DNA of 60,679 nt from positions 1-60,679 of the forward strand of contig CALYPG010000014.1 of the NCBI GenBank assembly GCA_945271295.1, written 5' to 3'. The position numbers and the translations under genes are program-made. This DNA comes from an uncultured Gilliamella sp. (lineage in GTDB: Bacteria; Pseudomonadota; Gammaproteobacteria; Enterobacterales; Orbaceae). Shown in pieces: positions 32,029-41,409 of the stretch. How positions within the stretch are numbered: position 1 is the stretch's first letter; the number at the start of each line of letters is the position of its first letter. Under the pieces are notes generated by a model that did no database searches, had not been told where the DNA came from, and was given only the letters and a program-made list of their open reading frames with translations.

Positions 32029-33575
32029 AATTGATTCTCTACTCCTAAAAGCTGTTTCACTGTTTCTTGATCTGAATAATGATATTTAGTGTTACCAACG
32101 ATTTGATAATCTTCATGACCTTTTCCTGCAATAAGAATCACATCATTTAATTCAGCTTGTGCAAATGTTTGTGTAATGGCCTCAACTCTATTGGTAATTA
32201 CTTGAACTTTGTCACTATTAAGCAAACCTTGCTCAATATCGGCAATAATTTTCATCTCATCTTCAGTTCGAGGATTATCATTAGTTAAAACAATTCTATC
32301 AGCAAATTTTTCTGCCACTTCACCCATTAAAGGTCTTTTACCCTTATCTCTATCACCACCACAACCAAAAATCACCCATAAATTGCCTTTACAATGAATT
32401 CGACTAGCTTGCAAAGCTTTTTGTAGTGCATCAGGTGTATGTGCATAATCGACAATTGCGGTCGGGGAGTTTTTTACATTGAATACTTCCATTCGTCCAC
32501 AGATTGGTTTTAGAAAAGATGCCATATTAGTAACAGCAAAAAATGGAAAATCTAGTGTCAATAATGTTGCTAGTGATAATAATAAGTTTGAAACATTAAA
32601 TTCACCTAATAATCGGCTATTAATAATTGCATTACCCCAACTTGATTCCATATATATTTTGGCGCCTTTATCATGATATTCAATCATTGATACGCCAACA
32701 TAAGGTATATTTAATGCTTTCAATTGACGTAATGATTTTGGTTGACATGATACTGCTGTTGGCTGGTTAAGTTTTTCAATCCAACGTTTACCATAGTTAT
32801 CATCATAATTAATTATGCTTTTACCAGAATATACTACTTGCTTTTCTTTTGCTTCTGGACTAAATAATGACCATTTTGCTTTAGCATATTTACTCATGGT
32901 TTTATGATAATCAAGATGATCCCGACTTAGATTGGTAAATACTGTTGCTGCACAACTTAATCCTTTTACGCGATTCATAACTAATCCATGTGAAGAGATT
33001 TCCATTGCAACAACTTTGACTTGTTGTTTTACAAACTCAGCTAACAATGTTTGAATATCTATTGGTGAGGCAGTTGTATTTAGTGATGGTTCAAGGTGAT
33101 TATAAAGTCCATTACCAATAGTTCCCATAAGAGCACTTTTTTCATTCAATAATGTTGCGCATTGCGCTATCAGTTGCGTCACTGTTGTTTTGCCATTAGT
33201 ACCAGTAACACCAATAACAGATAATTTTTTAGAAGGCGACTGATAATAGTCATTTGCAATAATTGATAATCGCTTAGATAATTGCAACACACTTATTTGT
33301 GGAACAAGCTTTGCTTGTTGTTTAATATATTTTATTTTTAGATCATTTGTTTTTTTGTTGGTTTCAGTCAAAATTACCGCAGCACCAGCTGAAATAGCTT
33401 GAGAAATAAAATCACGGCCATCAAAAACAGAACCTTGTATAGCAACAAAAACATCGTTGTTATTTACCATACGACTATCAATACGTAAGTAATTTAGAGG
33501 GAAATCATCCAAATCGAAATTATTATCTCCCCCTAACAAACTAAATAATGTTTTAAACGTAGATATTGCCACCAC
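32025..33575 (-). CDS. murE: UDP-MurNAc-L-alanyl-D-glutamate--2,6-diaminopimelate ligase
   Basis: Adds meso-DAP to the peptide stem. The ATP loop is GVTGTNGKTTVTQL; EISSHGLVMNRV and NLSRDHLDYH follow; VVDYAHTPDALQKAL and FGCGGDRDKGKRPLMG lie in the C-terminal part. The sequence TNDNPRTED includes the DNPR motif that recognises meso-DAP rather than lysine, in agreement with a Gram-negative wall. Length 516 aa, somewhat longer than E. coli (495). 13 bp after ftsI. Confidence 0.97.
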   Translation of the reverse strand: MVAISTFKTLFSLLGGDNNFDLDDFPLNYLRIDSRMVNNNDVFVAIQGSVFDGRDFISQAISAGAAVILTETNKKTNDLKIKYIKQQAKLVPQISVLQLSKRLSIIANDYYQSPSKKLSVIGVTGTNGKTTVTQLIAQCATLLNEKSALMGTIGNGLYNHLEPSLNTTASPIDIQTLLAEFVKQQVKVVAMEISSHGLVMNRVKGLSCAATVFTNLSRDHLDYHKTMSKYAKAKWSLFSPEAKEKQVVYSGKSIINYDDNYGKRWIEKLNQPTAVSCQPKSLRQLKALNIPYVGVSMIEYHDKGAKIYMESSWGNAIINSRLLGEFNVSNLLLSLATLLTLDFPFFAVTNMASFLKPICGRMEVFNVKNSPTAIVDYAHTPDALQKALQASRIHCKGNLWVIFGCGGDRDKGKRPLMGEVAEKFADRIVLTNDNPRTEDEMKIIADIEQGLLNSDKVQVITNRVEAITQTFAQAELNDVILIAGKGHEDYQIVGNTKYHYSDQETVKQLLGVENQL

Positions 33576-33588
33576 TTACCACCACCTA

Positions 33589-35358
33589 TTAATAAATAAT
33601 CACAGGACTATCAACTTGCCGATCAGGCTGTACATTCATTGTTCTAAGCACCCCCCCCATAATGCGGCTGAACACAGGAGCAGAGACAGAACCACCGTAA
33701 TATTGACCTGCTTTGGGATTGTCAATTACCACCACTAATGAATATTTGGGTCTAGAAGCCGGAGCTATACCTGCTGTATAGGCCAAATATTGATTAACAT
33801 ACCGCCCACCTGATAATTTTTTTGCGGTACCTGTCTTTACGCTAACACTATATCCGGGGACTGACGCTTTCGTTCCTCCACCAGTAACAGCTACCGCTTC
33901 CATCAAGTGAACTACGGTTTTAGCTATCTGTTCTGGTACCACGCGCTTACCTTTAACTGGCTCAGTCACCTTAATAATTGAAACTGGTCGATAAATTCCG
34001 TAACTGCCAATTGTTGCATATGCTCTTGCCAGTTGTAATGGCGTCACACTTAAACCATAACCAAATGCAAATGTGGCTCGTTCAATATCAGCCCATTTTC
34101 TTGTTCTATCTGCGGCAATTGAGCCACTAGCTTCCCCACCTAAACCTAGCCCAGTAGGTTGACCTAAACCAAAACGACTGTAATATTCAACAAGATCACT
34201 CGATTGCATTTGCAAAGCAAGCTTACTTACCCCAACATTACTTGATTTTTCTAAAATACCTGCTAAATTCAGTGTTTTTTGATATGACACATCTTTAATT
34301 TCATAACGATTTACATAAAATGGTCGTGTATCAATAACCGAATTTAAGTTTGCAACTTTCTTTTCCAAAGCAGCCATTACTACTAAAGGCTTAACTGTAG
34401 AACCTGGTTCAAACGCATCTGTTACCGCTCGATTTCGTAATAAATTATAATCAATTGTGGCACGGTTATTCGGATTATAAGATGGGCTAGTTGCCATTGC
34501 TAAGATTTCACCAGTATGTACATCAATTAATACCGCCGTTCCACTATCTGCTTTGTTAAATTCAACAGCTTGACTTATTTCTCTAAACATTAAAGATTGT
34601 AGACGTTCATCAATACTTAATGTTAAATCGGAAGCTATCTCACTCTCTGTCCGTTTTAACTCTTCAATAACATGTCCACCTCGGTCACGTCTTACAATTC
34701 TTTGACCAGATTCACCAACCAACCACTTATTGAAACTTTTCTCAATACCTTCAGAACCCCTTTCAATTCCATTGTTATCAATACTAGTTAATCCAACTAA
34801 CTGTGCAATATTTTCAGCAGCAGGATAATAACGTTTTGAAGTTTTAGTAAACGAGACCCCTGGTAATTTTAATTTTTTCAAATAATCCGATATTGTTGGC
34901 GTTATTTGTCTGGATAAATAAACAAATCGCATAGATGGATTATTCAATTTTTCCTCAAGTACTGACATTGGAATATTCAATGTTTTTGCCAATCCCTGCC
35001 AACGAACATCGTCGGCATTTACCCCACCTTTTTGTACCACAATTTTAGGGTCTGCCCAAACATCGAACATTGGCACAGACACCGCTAATGCTCGACCATT
35101 ACGATCGGTGATCATTGCTCTGGGGGCAGCCATATCTTGATGACGAATCGAACGCTTATTACCTTCGGCAATGAGTTTTTCTGGCTCAATAATCTGCAAA
35201 ATCGTCATTCGAATAATTAGACAAATAATAGCAAAAACAATCAAACCATATACAACATAAAAACGATTAGGGCTAAAAAAATGCCTATTAATCATCATGT
35301 TATTTACTTTTCTTGTTTTTACAACTTTTTTAGCTTTTTTTTTAGTAACAGGTTTCAT
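33589..35358 (-). CDS. ftsI: Peptidoglycan D,D-transpeptidase FtsI (PBP3)
   Basis: The septal class B penicillin-binding protein that crosslinks new wall with FtsW. It has a basic cytosolic N-terminus, one transmembrane helix (about residues 32-52), the PBP dimer/pedestal domain (RNGRALAVSVPMFDVWADP) and the transpeptidase domain with SXXK in EPGSTVKPL, SXN in KSSNVGVSKL and KTGT in SVKTGTAKKL. All three catalytic motifs are intact. Length 589 aa. It overlaps ftsL by 4 bp (ATGA). Confidence 0.97.
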   Translation of the reverse strand: MKPVTKKKAKKVVKTRKVNNMMINRHFFSPNRFYVVYGLIVFAIICLIIRMTILQIIEPEKLIAEGNKRSIRHQDMAAPRAMITDRNGRALAVSVPMFDVWADPKIVVQKGGVNADDVRWQGLAKTLNIPMSVLEEKLNNPSMRFVYLSRQITPTISDYLKKLKLPGVSFTKTSKRYYPAAENIAQLVGLTSIDNNGIERGSEGIEKSFNKWLVGESGQRIVRRDRGGHVIEELKRTESEIASDLTLSIDERLQSLMFREISQAVEFNKADSGTAVLIDVHTGEILAMATSPSYNPNNRATIDYNLLRNRAVTDAFEPGSTVKPLVVMAALEKKVANLNSVIDTRPFYVNRYEIKDVSYQKTLNLAGILEKSSNVGVSKLALQMQSSDLVEYYSRFGLGQPTGLGLGGEASGSIAADRTRKWADIERATFAFGYGLSVTPLQLARAYATIGSYGIYRPVSIIKVTEPVKGKRVVPEQIAKTVVHLMEAVAVTGGGTKASVPGYSVSVKTGTAKKLSGGRYVNQYLAYTAGIAPASRPKYSLVVVIDNPKAGQYYGGSVSAPVFSRIMGGVLRTMNVQPDRQVDSPVIIY

Positions 35359-35735
35359 TCGTTACTCTTTATCACAATAATCGTTTCATTTTGTGGCGTA
35401 ACATAATTCATTCCTAATTGATTTTTAGCTTTATCTTCAATCCGCTTAGGATCCGCAAGGACATTCTCTTCAATTACTAAATTACGCCATTCACTCTCTA
35501 AAACATCTTGTTCTAATAAAAGTTGTTCTCGTTCATATAACTGTTTACGTATCTGTTGTGTTGTTATTAAAATCGCACCAGCTGAAACAATAATAAGTAT
35601 CAACAATAGCAATGACAATTTTTGATGACCAATTAAATCACCAATAATTAACCCAAATAAACTTTTGCTTATTTTTTTGGGATTACCTTCATCAATATTA
35701 TTAAGGTCATTACCATTATTTGGGTTATTGTTCAT
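35355..35735 (-). CDS. ftsL: Cell division protein FtsL
   Basis: A small bitopic membrane protein that joins FtsB and FtsQ in the divisome and helps activate FtsWI. The N-terminus is Asn-rich and polar ([12 protein letters not shown]), then one transmembrane helix ([20 protein letters not shown], about residues 40-60) and a leucine-zipper coiled coil ([28 protein letters not shown]) follow. At 126 aa it is near E. coli (121). It overlaps rsmH by 11 bp and ftsI by 4 bp. Confidence 0.93.
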   Translation of the reverse strand: MNNNPNNGNDLNNIDEGNPKKISKSLFGLIIGDLIGHQKLSLLLLILIIVSAGAILITTQQIRKQLYEREQLLLEQDVLESEWRNLVIEENVLADPKRIEDKAKNQLGMNYVTPQNETIIVIKSNE

Positions 35736-36666
35736 TTTTTCTTTCTGCTACTCTTAATAATGCACTCCGAGATCTCGGATTATCATCAATTTCAACAGTA
35801 CTTGGCTTAATTTTGCCAAGTGATTTTAATTTAGTTCCACCATATTGTTTAATTTGTGCTTCTGTAAGTGGTAAGCCCGCTGGTAGCTGGGGTCCCTTAC
35901 TATGCTTAGTGATAAATTGCTTTACTATTCTATCTTCTAGAGAATGAAAACTAATTATTGCCAGTCTTCCATGATTAGCAAGCATAGACAAACTACTATT
36001 TAATGCTTGTTCAACTTCTTCTAGTTCACTGTTAATGTAAATACGAATAGCTTGAAAACTTCGTGTTGCCGAATGTTTGTTTTTATCTTTCTTAGGAATA
36101 GTTTTTTCAATTAAGTTAGCTAGTTCCAATGTTCTTGTTATAGGTGATATTTTATTACGCTCAACAATGGTTCGAGCTATTCGTTTTGCGAATTTTTCTT
36201 CACCAAAGGTTTTGAGTACCCATGCTATATCTTCTTCATTACTGTTTTGTAACCATTCGCTTGCTGTCATCCCTTTATTGATATTCATACGCATATCTAA
36301 AGGTCCATCATGCATAAATGAAAACCCTCTTTGCGGATCGTCTAATTGTGGAGATGAAACACCAAGATCTAACAAAAAACCGTCAATCTTGCCCAATAAT
36401 CCCAAATTATCAATATATTGTTTTACATTTGAAAATTCGCCACGAATAAAAGTAAATCTCGGATCTGTAATTTCTAAAGCTGCTTGCTGCGCACGGTCAT
36501 CACGATCAACTGCAATGAGTCGACCGTTTTTACCGAGTTGCTCAAGTATCAGACGAGAATGTCCTCCACGTCCAAACGTACCATCAACATAAATACCATC
36601 TTTTTTTATATTTAGTGCTGCGACAGCCTCAGTTAACAAAACTGTTTTATGTTGATAAATCATCAA
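35725..36666 (-). CDS. rsmH: 16S rRNA (cytosine(1402)-N(4))-methyltransferase
   Basis: Methylates N4 of C1402 in the decoding centre of 16S rRNA. The SAM site is [45 protein letters not shown] and DGPLDMRMN are MraW signatures, and [17 protein letters not shown] the catalytic region. Length 313 aa, as in E. coli. The start could be either of two adjacent ATGs (36666 or 36663). 13 bp after mraZ. Confidence 0.97.
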   Translation of the reverse strand: MMIYQHKTVLLTEAVAALNIKKDGIYVDGTFGRGGHSRLILEQLGKNGRLIAVDRDDRAQQAALEITDPRFTFIRGEFSNVKQYIDNLGLLGKIDGFLLDLGVSSPQLDDPQRGFSFMHDGPLDMRMNINKGMTASEWLQNSNEEDIAWVLKTFGEEKFAKRIARTIVERNKISPITRTLELANLIEKTIPKKDKNKHSATRSFQAIRIYINSELEEVEQALNSSLSMLANHGRLAIISFHSLEDRIVKQFITKHSKGPQLPAGLPLTEAQIKQYGGTKLKSLGKIKPSTVEIDDNPRSRSALLRVAERKNEQ

Positions 36667-36679
36667 TTTTTTACTCTTT

Positions 36680-37126
36680 TTAAATGGTCAAACTTTTCAA
36701 ATTATCAGATAAGTTTTCAATATCTGCAGATAATGCAGCTATATCTTCACTAATTTGTTGGTGCCAAATTGATTCATCCCAAATTTCGAATTTATTAGAT
36801 TGTCCAACTAGCATTGTATATTTTTCTAACTTAGCATAAGCACGTAATGTTGGCGGTAATAAGATTCGTCCAGAATTATCCATTGGACACTCTGTTGCAT
36901 AACCTAATAATAAACGTTTAATTCTACGTTCGGCTTCAATAATTGCTGATAATGTAGAGAGTTGTTGTTCAATATATTTCCATTCAGACATAGAGTAAAG
37001 TGCAAGGCAAGGATGATATAAACCAATCGTACAAACCATACCTTCAGCCAAATATTCACGATAGCGGGTTGGAATAGCCATCCGCCCTTTACTATCTAAA
37101 TTGACTGCAATTGCGCCACTAAACAT
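36680..37126 (-). CDS. mraZ: Transcriptional regulator MraZ
   Basis: A ring-forming DNA-binding protein of the AbrB/MazE fold that represses its own cluster. Two tandem MraZ repeats are visible: [18 protein letters not shown] (first) and [17 protein letters not shown] (second), each with the DxxGR motif. Length 148 aa (E. coli 152). It is the first gene of the 16-gene cluster, with its predicted operator about 77-102 bp upstream. Confidence 0.97.
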   Translation of the reverse strand: MFSGAIAVNLDSKGRMAIPTRYREYLAEGMVCTIGLYHPCLALYSMSEWKYIEQQLSTLSAIIEAERRIKRLLLGYATECPMDNSGRILLPPTLRAYAKLEKYTMLVGQSNKFEIWDESIWHQQISEDIAALSADIENLSDNLKSLTI

Positions 37127-37202
37127 GAAAGTACCATTATTTATAAATTTTTATTATTTATAAATTATTAATAATCAATCAATTAAATAATTCATTTACT
37201 TT

Positions 37203-37228
37203 TACCACTTACTCCCACTTTTTACCAC
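37203..37228 (-). promoter_or_regulatory. MraZ box: three direct repeats upstream of mraZ
   Basis: On the minus strand TGGTA, TGGGA and TGGTA recur at exactly 10-bp intervals (plus-strand TACCA 37203-37207, TCCCA 37213-37217, TACCA 37223-37227), each preceded by G. This is the known MraZ operator layout, TGGGN repeats with 5-nt spacers. The rest of the 365-bp gap (37127-37491) is very AT-rich, holds the pgl terminator and must contain the cluster promoter, which I could not place with confidence. Confidence 0.8.
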
Positions 37229-37445
37229 AAAAATTAGTAAATTAATAGATATTTAATTAATTAATTTATCTGGATATAAAAGCTATTTTAATAGCCTAAA
37301 TACTAAACAAGAATTAAGATATTGGGAGCTATGATTAACTAAAAAAAGTAAAAATGGTTGAAACATTAACGTTTGAAGCAAAACCTTTTGTTGTTTAATT
37401 TATAAACAATAGGTTAGAAATAAAAAATAGGATAAAAATAGAAAA

Positions 37446-37483
37446 CAATATAGTTTTGCCAACTATACACTGTTGGCAAAACT
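37446..37483 (-). terminator. Terminator of zwf-pgl
   Basis: A perfect 12-bp stem (AGTTTTGCCAAC/GTTGGCAAAACT) with an 8-nt loop, 9 bp past the pgl stop. The U-run on the minus transcript (ATATTGTTTTC) is imperfect but the stem is strong. Confidence 0.85.
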
Positions 37484-37491
37484 TATAAAAA

Positions 37492-38190
37492 TTAAGATGC
37501 AGTCCAAAAAATAGTTATATTTACTTTATCTTGTTGCAAAATTGCACGAATTGGCATTTCGGTAATATTATTACCTTTTTCTGCTTGTTCAAGCACATTC
37601 ATTTTAACTTGACCAACTAAATGCAAATAAATATTTTGACTATTTAAAATAGTTGGCAATGTTAATGTAATTCGATCAAAAGGAGCCGTTAAAGGTGTCA
37701 TACCAATCACTTTTCGATCTGATTGCATATCTAATCCCGCCGCTAAATTAGCGGCTCTAGGGAATAGTGATGCCGTATGACCATCTTCTCCCATTCCTAA
37801 GATTAAAACATCAAATGGCATTGGGAACTTTGTGAGTAACTTATCAGTTATAACCGAACCAACAAAAGGATTTTCACAGCTATTTTTTAATCCTACAAAA
37901 TTAGCTAATTTAGCTTTATTTTGTAACAAATATGTTTTCACTAATTTTTCGTTACTGGCTTCATGAATATCATCAACCCATCTATCATCAACTAAAGTGA
38001 TAAACACACGATGCCAATCCAAATCTTGTTGGCTAAGCATGATAAATAATGGAATAGGTGTTGTTCCTCCCGATACTGCTAGTGAAGCATGTCCTTTTTG
38101 TTTAATTGCTTGTTTTAACGCACTTACAATATGCGCATTCAAATCTTCATTTAATAATTGACTGCTCGCATATTTGTTTAATATAAACAT
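37492..38190 (-). CDS. pgl: 6-phosphogluconolactonase (DevB type)
   Basis: Hydrolyses 6-phosphogluconolactone in the oxidative pentose phosphate pathway. The DevB/SOL fold is shown by HASLAVSGGTTPIPLFIML, VFITLVDDRWVDDIHEASNEKL and FDVLILGMGEDGHTASLFP, the last being the family signature. Length 232 aa. It follows zwf by 12 bp, so consecutive steps of the pathway are made together. E. coli uses an unrelated lactonase (YbhE), so this resembles Pasteurellaceae and pseudomonads. Confidence 0.96.
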   Translation of the reverse strand: MFILNKYASSQLLNEDLNAHIVSALKQAIKQKGHASLAVSGGTTPIPLFIMLSQQDLDWHRVFITLVDDRWVDDIHEASNEKLVKTYLLQNKAKLANFVGLKNSCENPFVGSVITDKLLTKFPMPFDVLILGMGEDGHTASLFPRAANLAAGLDMQSDRKVIGMTPLTAPFDRITLTLPTILNSQNIYLHLVGQVKMNVLEQAEKGNNITEMPIRAILQQDKVNITIFWTAS

Positions 38191-38202
38191 CTTTATGCCC
38201 TC

Positions 38203-39663
38203 TTATTCAAATTCATGCCATGAATGCCCATCTTTAGTTATTAAGGCCACTGAAGCAACCGGGCCCCAAGTGCCTGCTTGATAAATTTTTGGTGATTCCT
38301 TATAAGCATCCCATGCATTAATAATCGAGTCAACCCACTTCCACGCTGCTTCAACTTCGTCACGATGTACAAATAATGCTTGGCGTCCACGCATGACTTC
38401 AAGTAATAAACGTTCATAAGCATCTGCACTGCGTTGGTGATAAGCTTCACTAATACTTAAATCAAGTTTTGTTGTTTGCAAATTATGAGTACTATCTAAT
38501 CCAGGTACTTTATTTAAGATTTCAATATCCATGCCATCTTCGGGTTGTAAACGAATAGTCAATTTATTTTGAGGTAGCTCAGGAAAAGATTGACTGAATA
38601 AATTAAGGGGCAACGATTTAAAATAAACAACGACTTCTGAACATTTGCTTGTTAAACGTTTTCCTGTACGTAAATAAAACGGCACGCCAGCCCAACGCCA
38701 ATTATCAATATCAACACGAATTGCAACAAATGTTTCAGTGTTACTTTCTTTATTCGAACCGTCTTCTTCTAAATATCCTGGCACGTTAATACCATTAATA
38801 AAACCTGCAGCATATTGACCACGAACAACTTTTTCGTGAATATTGCTTTGATCAATTGGCCTAAGAGCATTAAGCACAGCTATTTTTTCAGTTCGTATAC
38901 TATCATCTTTAAGATCGGCCGGAGGAGCCATAGCAATCATAGTTAAAATCTGTAAAAGGTGATTTTGTACCATATCTCGCATTTGACCAGCTTTATCAAA
39001 ATATCCCCAACGACCTTCAATACCAACTTGTTCCGCTACTGTAATTTCAACATGATCAATAAAATTACGATCCCAAAATGAAGCAAAGAATGTGTTTGCA
39101 AAGCGCAATGCAAGCAAGTTTAAAACAGACTCTTTACCTAAATAATGATCAATACGATAAACCTGTGATTCATTAAAAAATTCTGCAACAGAATCATTAA
39201 TTTCACGCGATGATTGTAAATCGGTACCAAGCGGTTTCTCCATTACTATACGGTTTTTCGCTTGATTTAATCCCGCTTTTGCTAATCCTTGACAAATAGT
39301 ACCAAAAGATGCCGGGTGCATGGCAAAATAAAAAATTATAGGGTAAGTATGGTTAAGTTTACGTTTTAAGCCATCAAAAGCAGAGGTATCGTTCACATCC
39401 AATTTATGAAAATTAAGCCGTTGACTGAATTTTTGCCAAATTTCTTCATCTAATGGCTCCGACATAAATGTAATTAATGCCTCCCTCGCTACATTGGTAT
39501 ATGCAGTATGATCCCAATCAGCACGACCTACACCTAAAATTTTTGTTTCTTTAGGCAATTTTCCATACTTTTCTAGTTTATACAGAGATGGCAATAACTT
39601 TCGCCTTGTTAAATCCCCTTTGGCTCCAAAAATAACTAAATTGCAGGCTGGGATATCAGACAT
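38203..39663 (-). CDS. zwf: Glucose-6-phosphate 1-dehydrogenase
   Basis: Oxidises glucose 6-phosphate to the lactone with reduction of NADP. The nucleotide loop is FGAKGDLTRRKLLPSLY, the catalytic motif is RIDHYLGKES (active-site His and Lys), and KRPxGxD-like MEKPLGTDLQSS positions the substrate. Length 486 aa (E. coli 491). It heads a two-gene operon with pgl. The 203-bp gap upstream holds the rplY terminator. Confidence 0.98.
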   Translation of the reverse strand: MSDIPACNLVIFGAKGDLTRRKLLPSLYKLEKYGKLPKETKILGVGRADWDHTAYTNVAREALITFMSEPLDEEIWQKFSQRLNFHKLDVNDTSAFDGLKRKLNHTYPIIFYFAMHPASFGTICQGLAKAGLNQAKNRIVMEKPLGTDLQSSREINDSVAEFFNESQVYRIDHYLGKESVLNLLALRFANTFFASFWDRNFIDHVEITVAEQVGIEGRWGYFDKAGQMRDMVQNHLLQILTMIAMAPPADLKDDSIRTEKIAVLNALRPIDQSNIHEKVVRGQYAAGFINGINVPGYLEEDGSNKESNTETFVAIRVDIDNWRWAGVPFYLRTGKRLTSKCSEVVVYFKSLPLNLFSQSFPELPQNKLTIRLQPEDGMDIEILNKVPGLDSTHNLQTTKLDLSISEAYHQRSADAYERLLLEVMRGRQALFVHRDEVEAAWKWVDSIINAWDAYKESPKIYQAGTWGPVASVALITKDGHSWHEFE

Positions 39664-39793
39664 AACTTTCTCCTAATATCGATTGGCACACATTATTTTT
39701 ATATTATGTTAAACCGTAAGTATACCTCTAGTGAAATTAATTGTCTAAATTGTAGCAATAGGTGCTAGCGTTGATTTAAAAAAAATCTTAAAT

Positions 39794-39822
39794 AAAAAAA
39801 GGTCACCTTATTGGGTGACCTT
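39794..39822 (-). terminator. Terminator of rplY
   Basis: Stem AAGGTCACC/GGTGACCTT with a TTATTG loop. A run of As before it gives UUUUUUU on the minus transcript, 45 bp past rplY. Confidence 0.93.
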
Positions 39823-39866
39823 GTGATTAATACAGTTATTGGATAATATTTTAATGTATAAAGATA

Positions 39867-40151
39867 TTATACTCGCAAAAAGTCCATATGTACTAATTTT
39901 GGTTTGAATGGATGGCGTTGTACCGCTTGTACTTTAGCTTTAACAGTTTTACTACCAACCTTAATTGATAACACTTCAGAATAGAATTCTGGTTTTTCTT
40001 GCATATTAAAGATTTGGTTGTGATCAAGCACAACAGATATAGCAGGCTTAGTTCCACCATAAATAATGGCAGGAAATTGACCAGCGTTACGCAGGCGGCG
40101 GCTCGCACCCTTACCATGCTCTTTTCTTACTTCTGCTTTTAATGTAAACAT
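39867..40151 (-). CDS. rplY: 50S ribosomal protein L25
   Basis: L25 binds 5S rRNA in the central protuberance. This is the short, 94-aa enteric form without the CTC extension. [27 protein letters not shown] and the closing [18 protein letters not shown] are conserved. It is a single-gene unit with its own terminator and a long leader upstream. Confidence 0.97.
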   Translation of the reverse strand: MFTLKAEVRKEHGKGASRRLRNAGQFPAIIYGGTKPAISVVLDHNQIFNMQEKPEFYSEVLSIKVGSKTVKAKVQAVQRHPFKPKLVHMDFLRV

Positions 40152-40257
40152 GTTTATTTCTCTTAGTTTTTTAAAATAAAAACCAATTACAGGCGACCCA
40201 GTAGTTGGCTATCAAATTGGTGCTTTATAAAGCGAAGGCGATTATAAAGTCTTCGCT
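40152..40257 (-). promoter_or_regulatory. rplY 5' leader with stem-loop, possible L25 autoregulatory region
   Basis: The 186-bp gap upstream of rplY contains a 7-bp stem AGCGAAG (40231-40237) with CTTCGCT (40251-40257) and a GC-richer segment around 40191-40212. E. coli rplY is controlled by its own product at the mRNA leader. Whether this leader is equivalent cannot be told from sequence alone. Confidence 0.35.
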
Positions 40258-40337
40258 ATATAAACGCAATCAAATATTCAATCTATCATTGAACTAATTA
40301 AGCATAATTGCATAGATATAATTATCTATCTGCAATT

Positions 40338-41210
40338 TTAAACTAATTCTATTTTAAAACCGTATGTTGTTTTTTGCATCATTGATAATTTAAGTGGTTT
40401 ATTTATGCAAGCAGTTTCAACACAAACCATCGATTGGTACTCTTCATCAGCAAAGTCAGCCATCGATTTGGCTTTATCTATCCATGGATTCCAGGTAACT
40501 ACATCACTTGCTTCTGTATTTGTCAGTTGAATGGTTCTGTCACCATCACTAATAGTGATGATTTTGTTTGCATTATTATAAATACGATCGACTTCTTGAT
40601 TAAAGGTAAGTTGCCCCTCAATCGCTGGTTTGTTAACTACCGCTAAACGTTCTTCATAGGTTTTTCCTAAACCTTTAACTACAACATTTGCTATATTATT
40701 AACACCGAAATAGGTATGTAATGCACTGGTTGCTTCAAAGTCACCTTGACAACTTAATGTAATTTGACACGTTTTCCCTAAATGGATTGTGAGCCAAACA
40801 TTAAAAGGTTTGGTAAAAAATGCTTGTGTTTGTTGGTTATTAGTGAGTGATAATACTAATTCGACTCCATTTTCATCTTCTTTACATGAATCTAATGTCC
40901 AGTCAACAATGCGCGCAAAACCATGCATGGGATCACCTAATTTACCGAACCAAGGCCAACAAACAGGTACACCACCACGAATCGCTTTACCATGTTTAAA
41001 AATAGCTTTTTGACTTAACCAAATAACCGGTGTTGATTCAGTTATAGGTTGCCAAAATAATAAATGAGCGCCTTGAAGCGAAACTGCAGCGGAACAAATT
41101 TTATGTTTAATAACTAAAATAGGCAATTCACCAAATGTGGTTTGTTGAACCGATGGGCTTATTGATTTTTCTGAAACGCTATTATTTAAAATATCCTTAA
41201 AAATACTCAT
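40338..41210 (-). CDS. yeaD: D-hexose-6-phosphate mutarotase (YeaD-like)
   Basis: An aldose-1-epimerase-fold enzyme expected to interconvert anomers of glucose 6-phosphate. GVPVCWPWFGKLGDPMHGFARIVDWTL contains the conserved active-site histidine, ALHTYFGVNNI a second one, and NPWIDKAKSMADFADEEYQSMVCVETA the catalytic glutamate. Length 290 aa. It stands alone; the neighbouring zwf-pgl operon uses the same substrate, which fits a shared role in sugar phosphate flux. Confidence 0.92.
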   Translation of the reverse strand: MSIFKDILNNSVSEKSISPSVQQTTFGELPILVIKHKICSAAVSLQGAHLLFWQPITESTPVIWLSQKAIFKHGKAIRGGVPVCWPWFGKLGDPMHGFARIVDWTLDSCKEDENGVELVLSLTNNQQTQAFFTKPFNVWLTIHLGKTCQITLSCQGDFEATSALHTYFGVNNIANVVVKGLGKTYEERLAVVNKPAIEGQLTFNQEVDRIYNNANKIITISDGDRTIQLTNTEASDVVTWNPWIDKAKSMADFADEEYQSMVCVETACINKPLKLSMMQKTTYGFKIELV

Positions 41211-41268
41211 ACATTCTCCTGCAAAATAACTGTGATTAATAATAAATTTTAAAAATTACTGTTGATTG

Positions 41269-41308
41269 TACCCTTTTTGTTTTAAATATAAAAATAACAA
41301 AAGGTGTA
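41269..41308. repeat. Imperfect 13-bp inverted repeat between yeaD and hemW
   Basis: TACCCTTTTTGTT and AACAAAAGGTGTA match as inverted repeats at 11 of 13 positions across 14 bp. A perfect 12-bp palindrome ATAACGCGTTAT lies further on (41339-41350). Either may bind a regulator of one of the two divergent genes. Confidence 0.35.
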
Positions 41309-41409
41309 AAAAAGCTATTTTTATTAAATTAAGGTAATATAACGCGTTATTTTACTAATTAGGTTAATTATCAGCTATATTTATTGACAAAATCTTTCAG
41401 GAAAAGCAT

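Noticed and set aside
36077-36592. 171-aa ORF antisense to rsmH
   Set aside because: Lies fully inside a well-supported gene and shows no domain or ribosome-binding site; a shadow frame.
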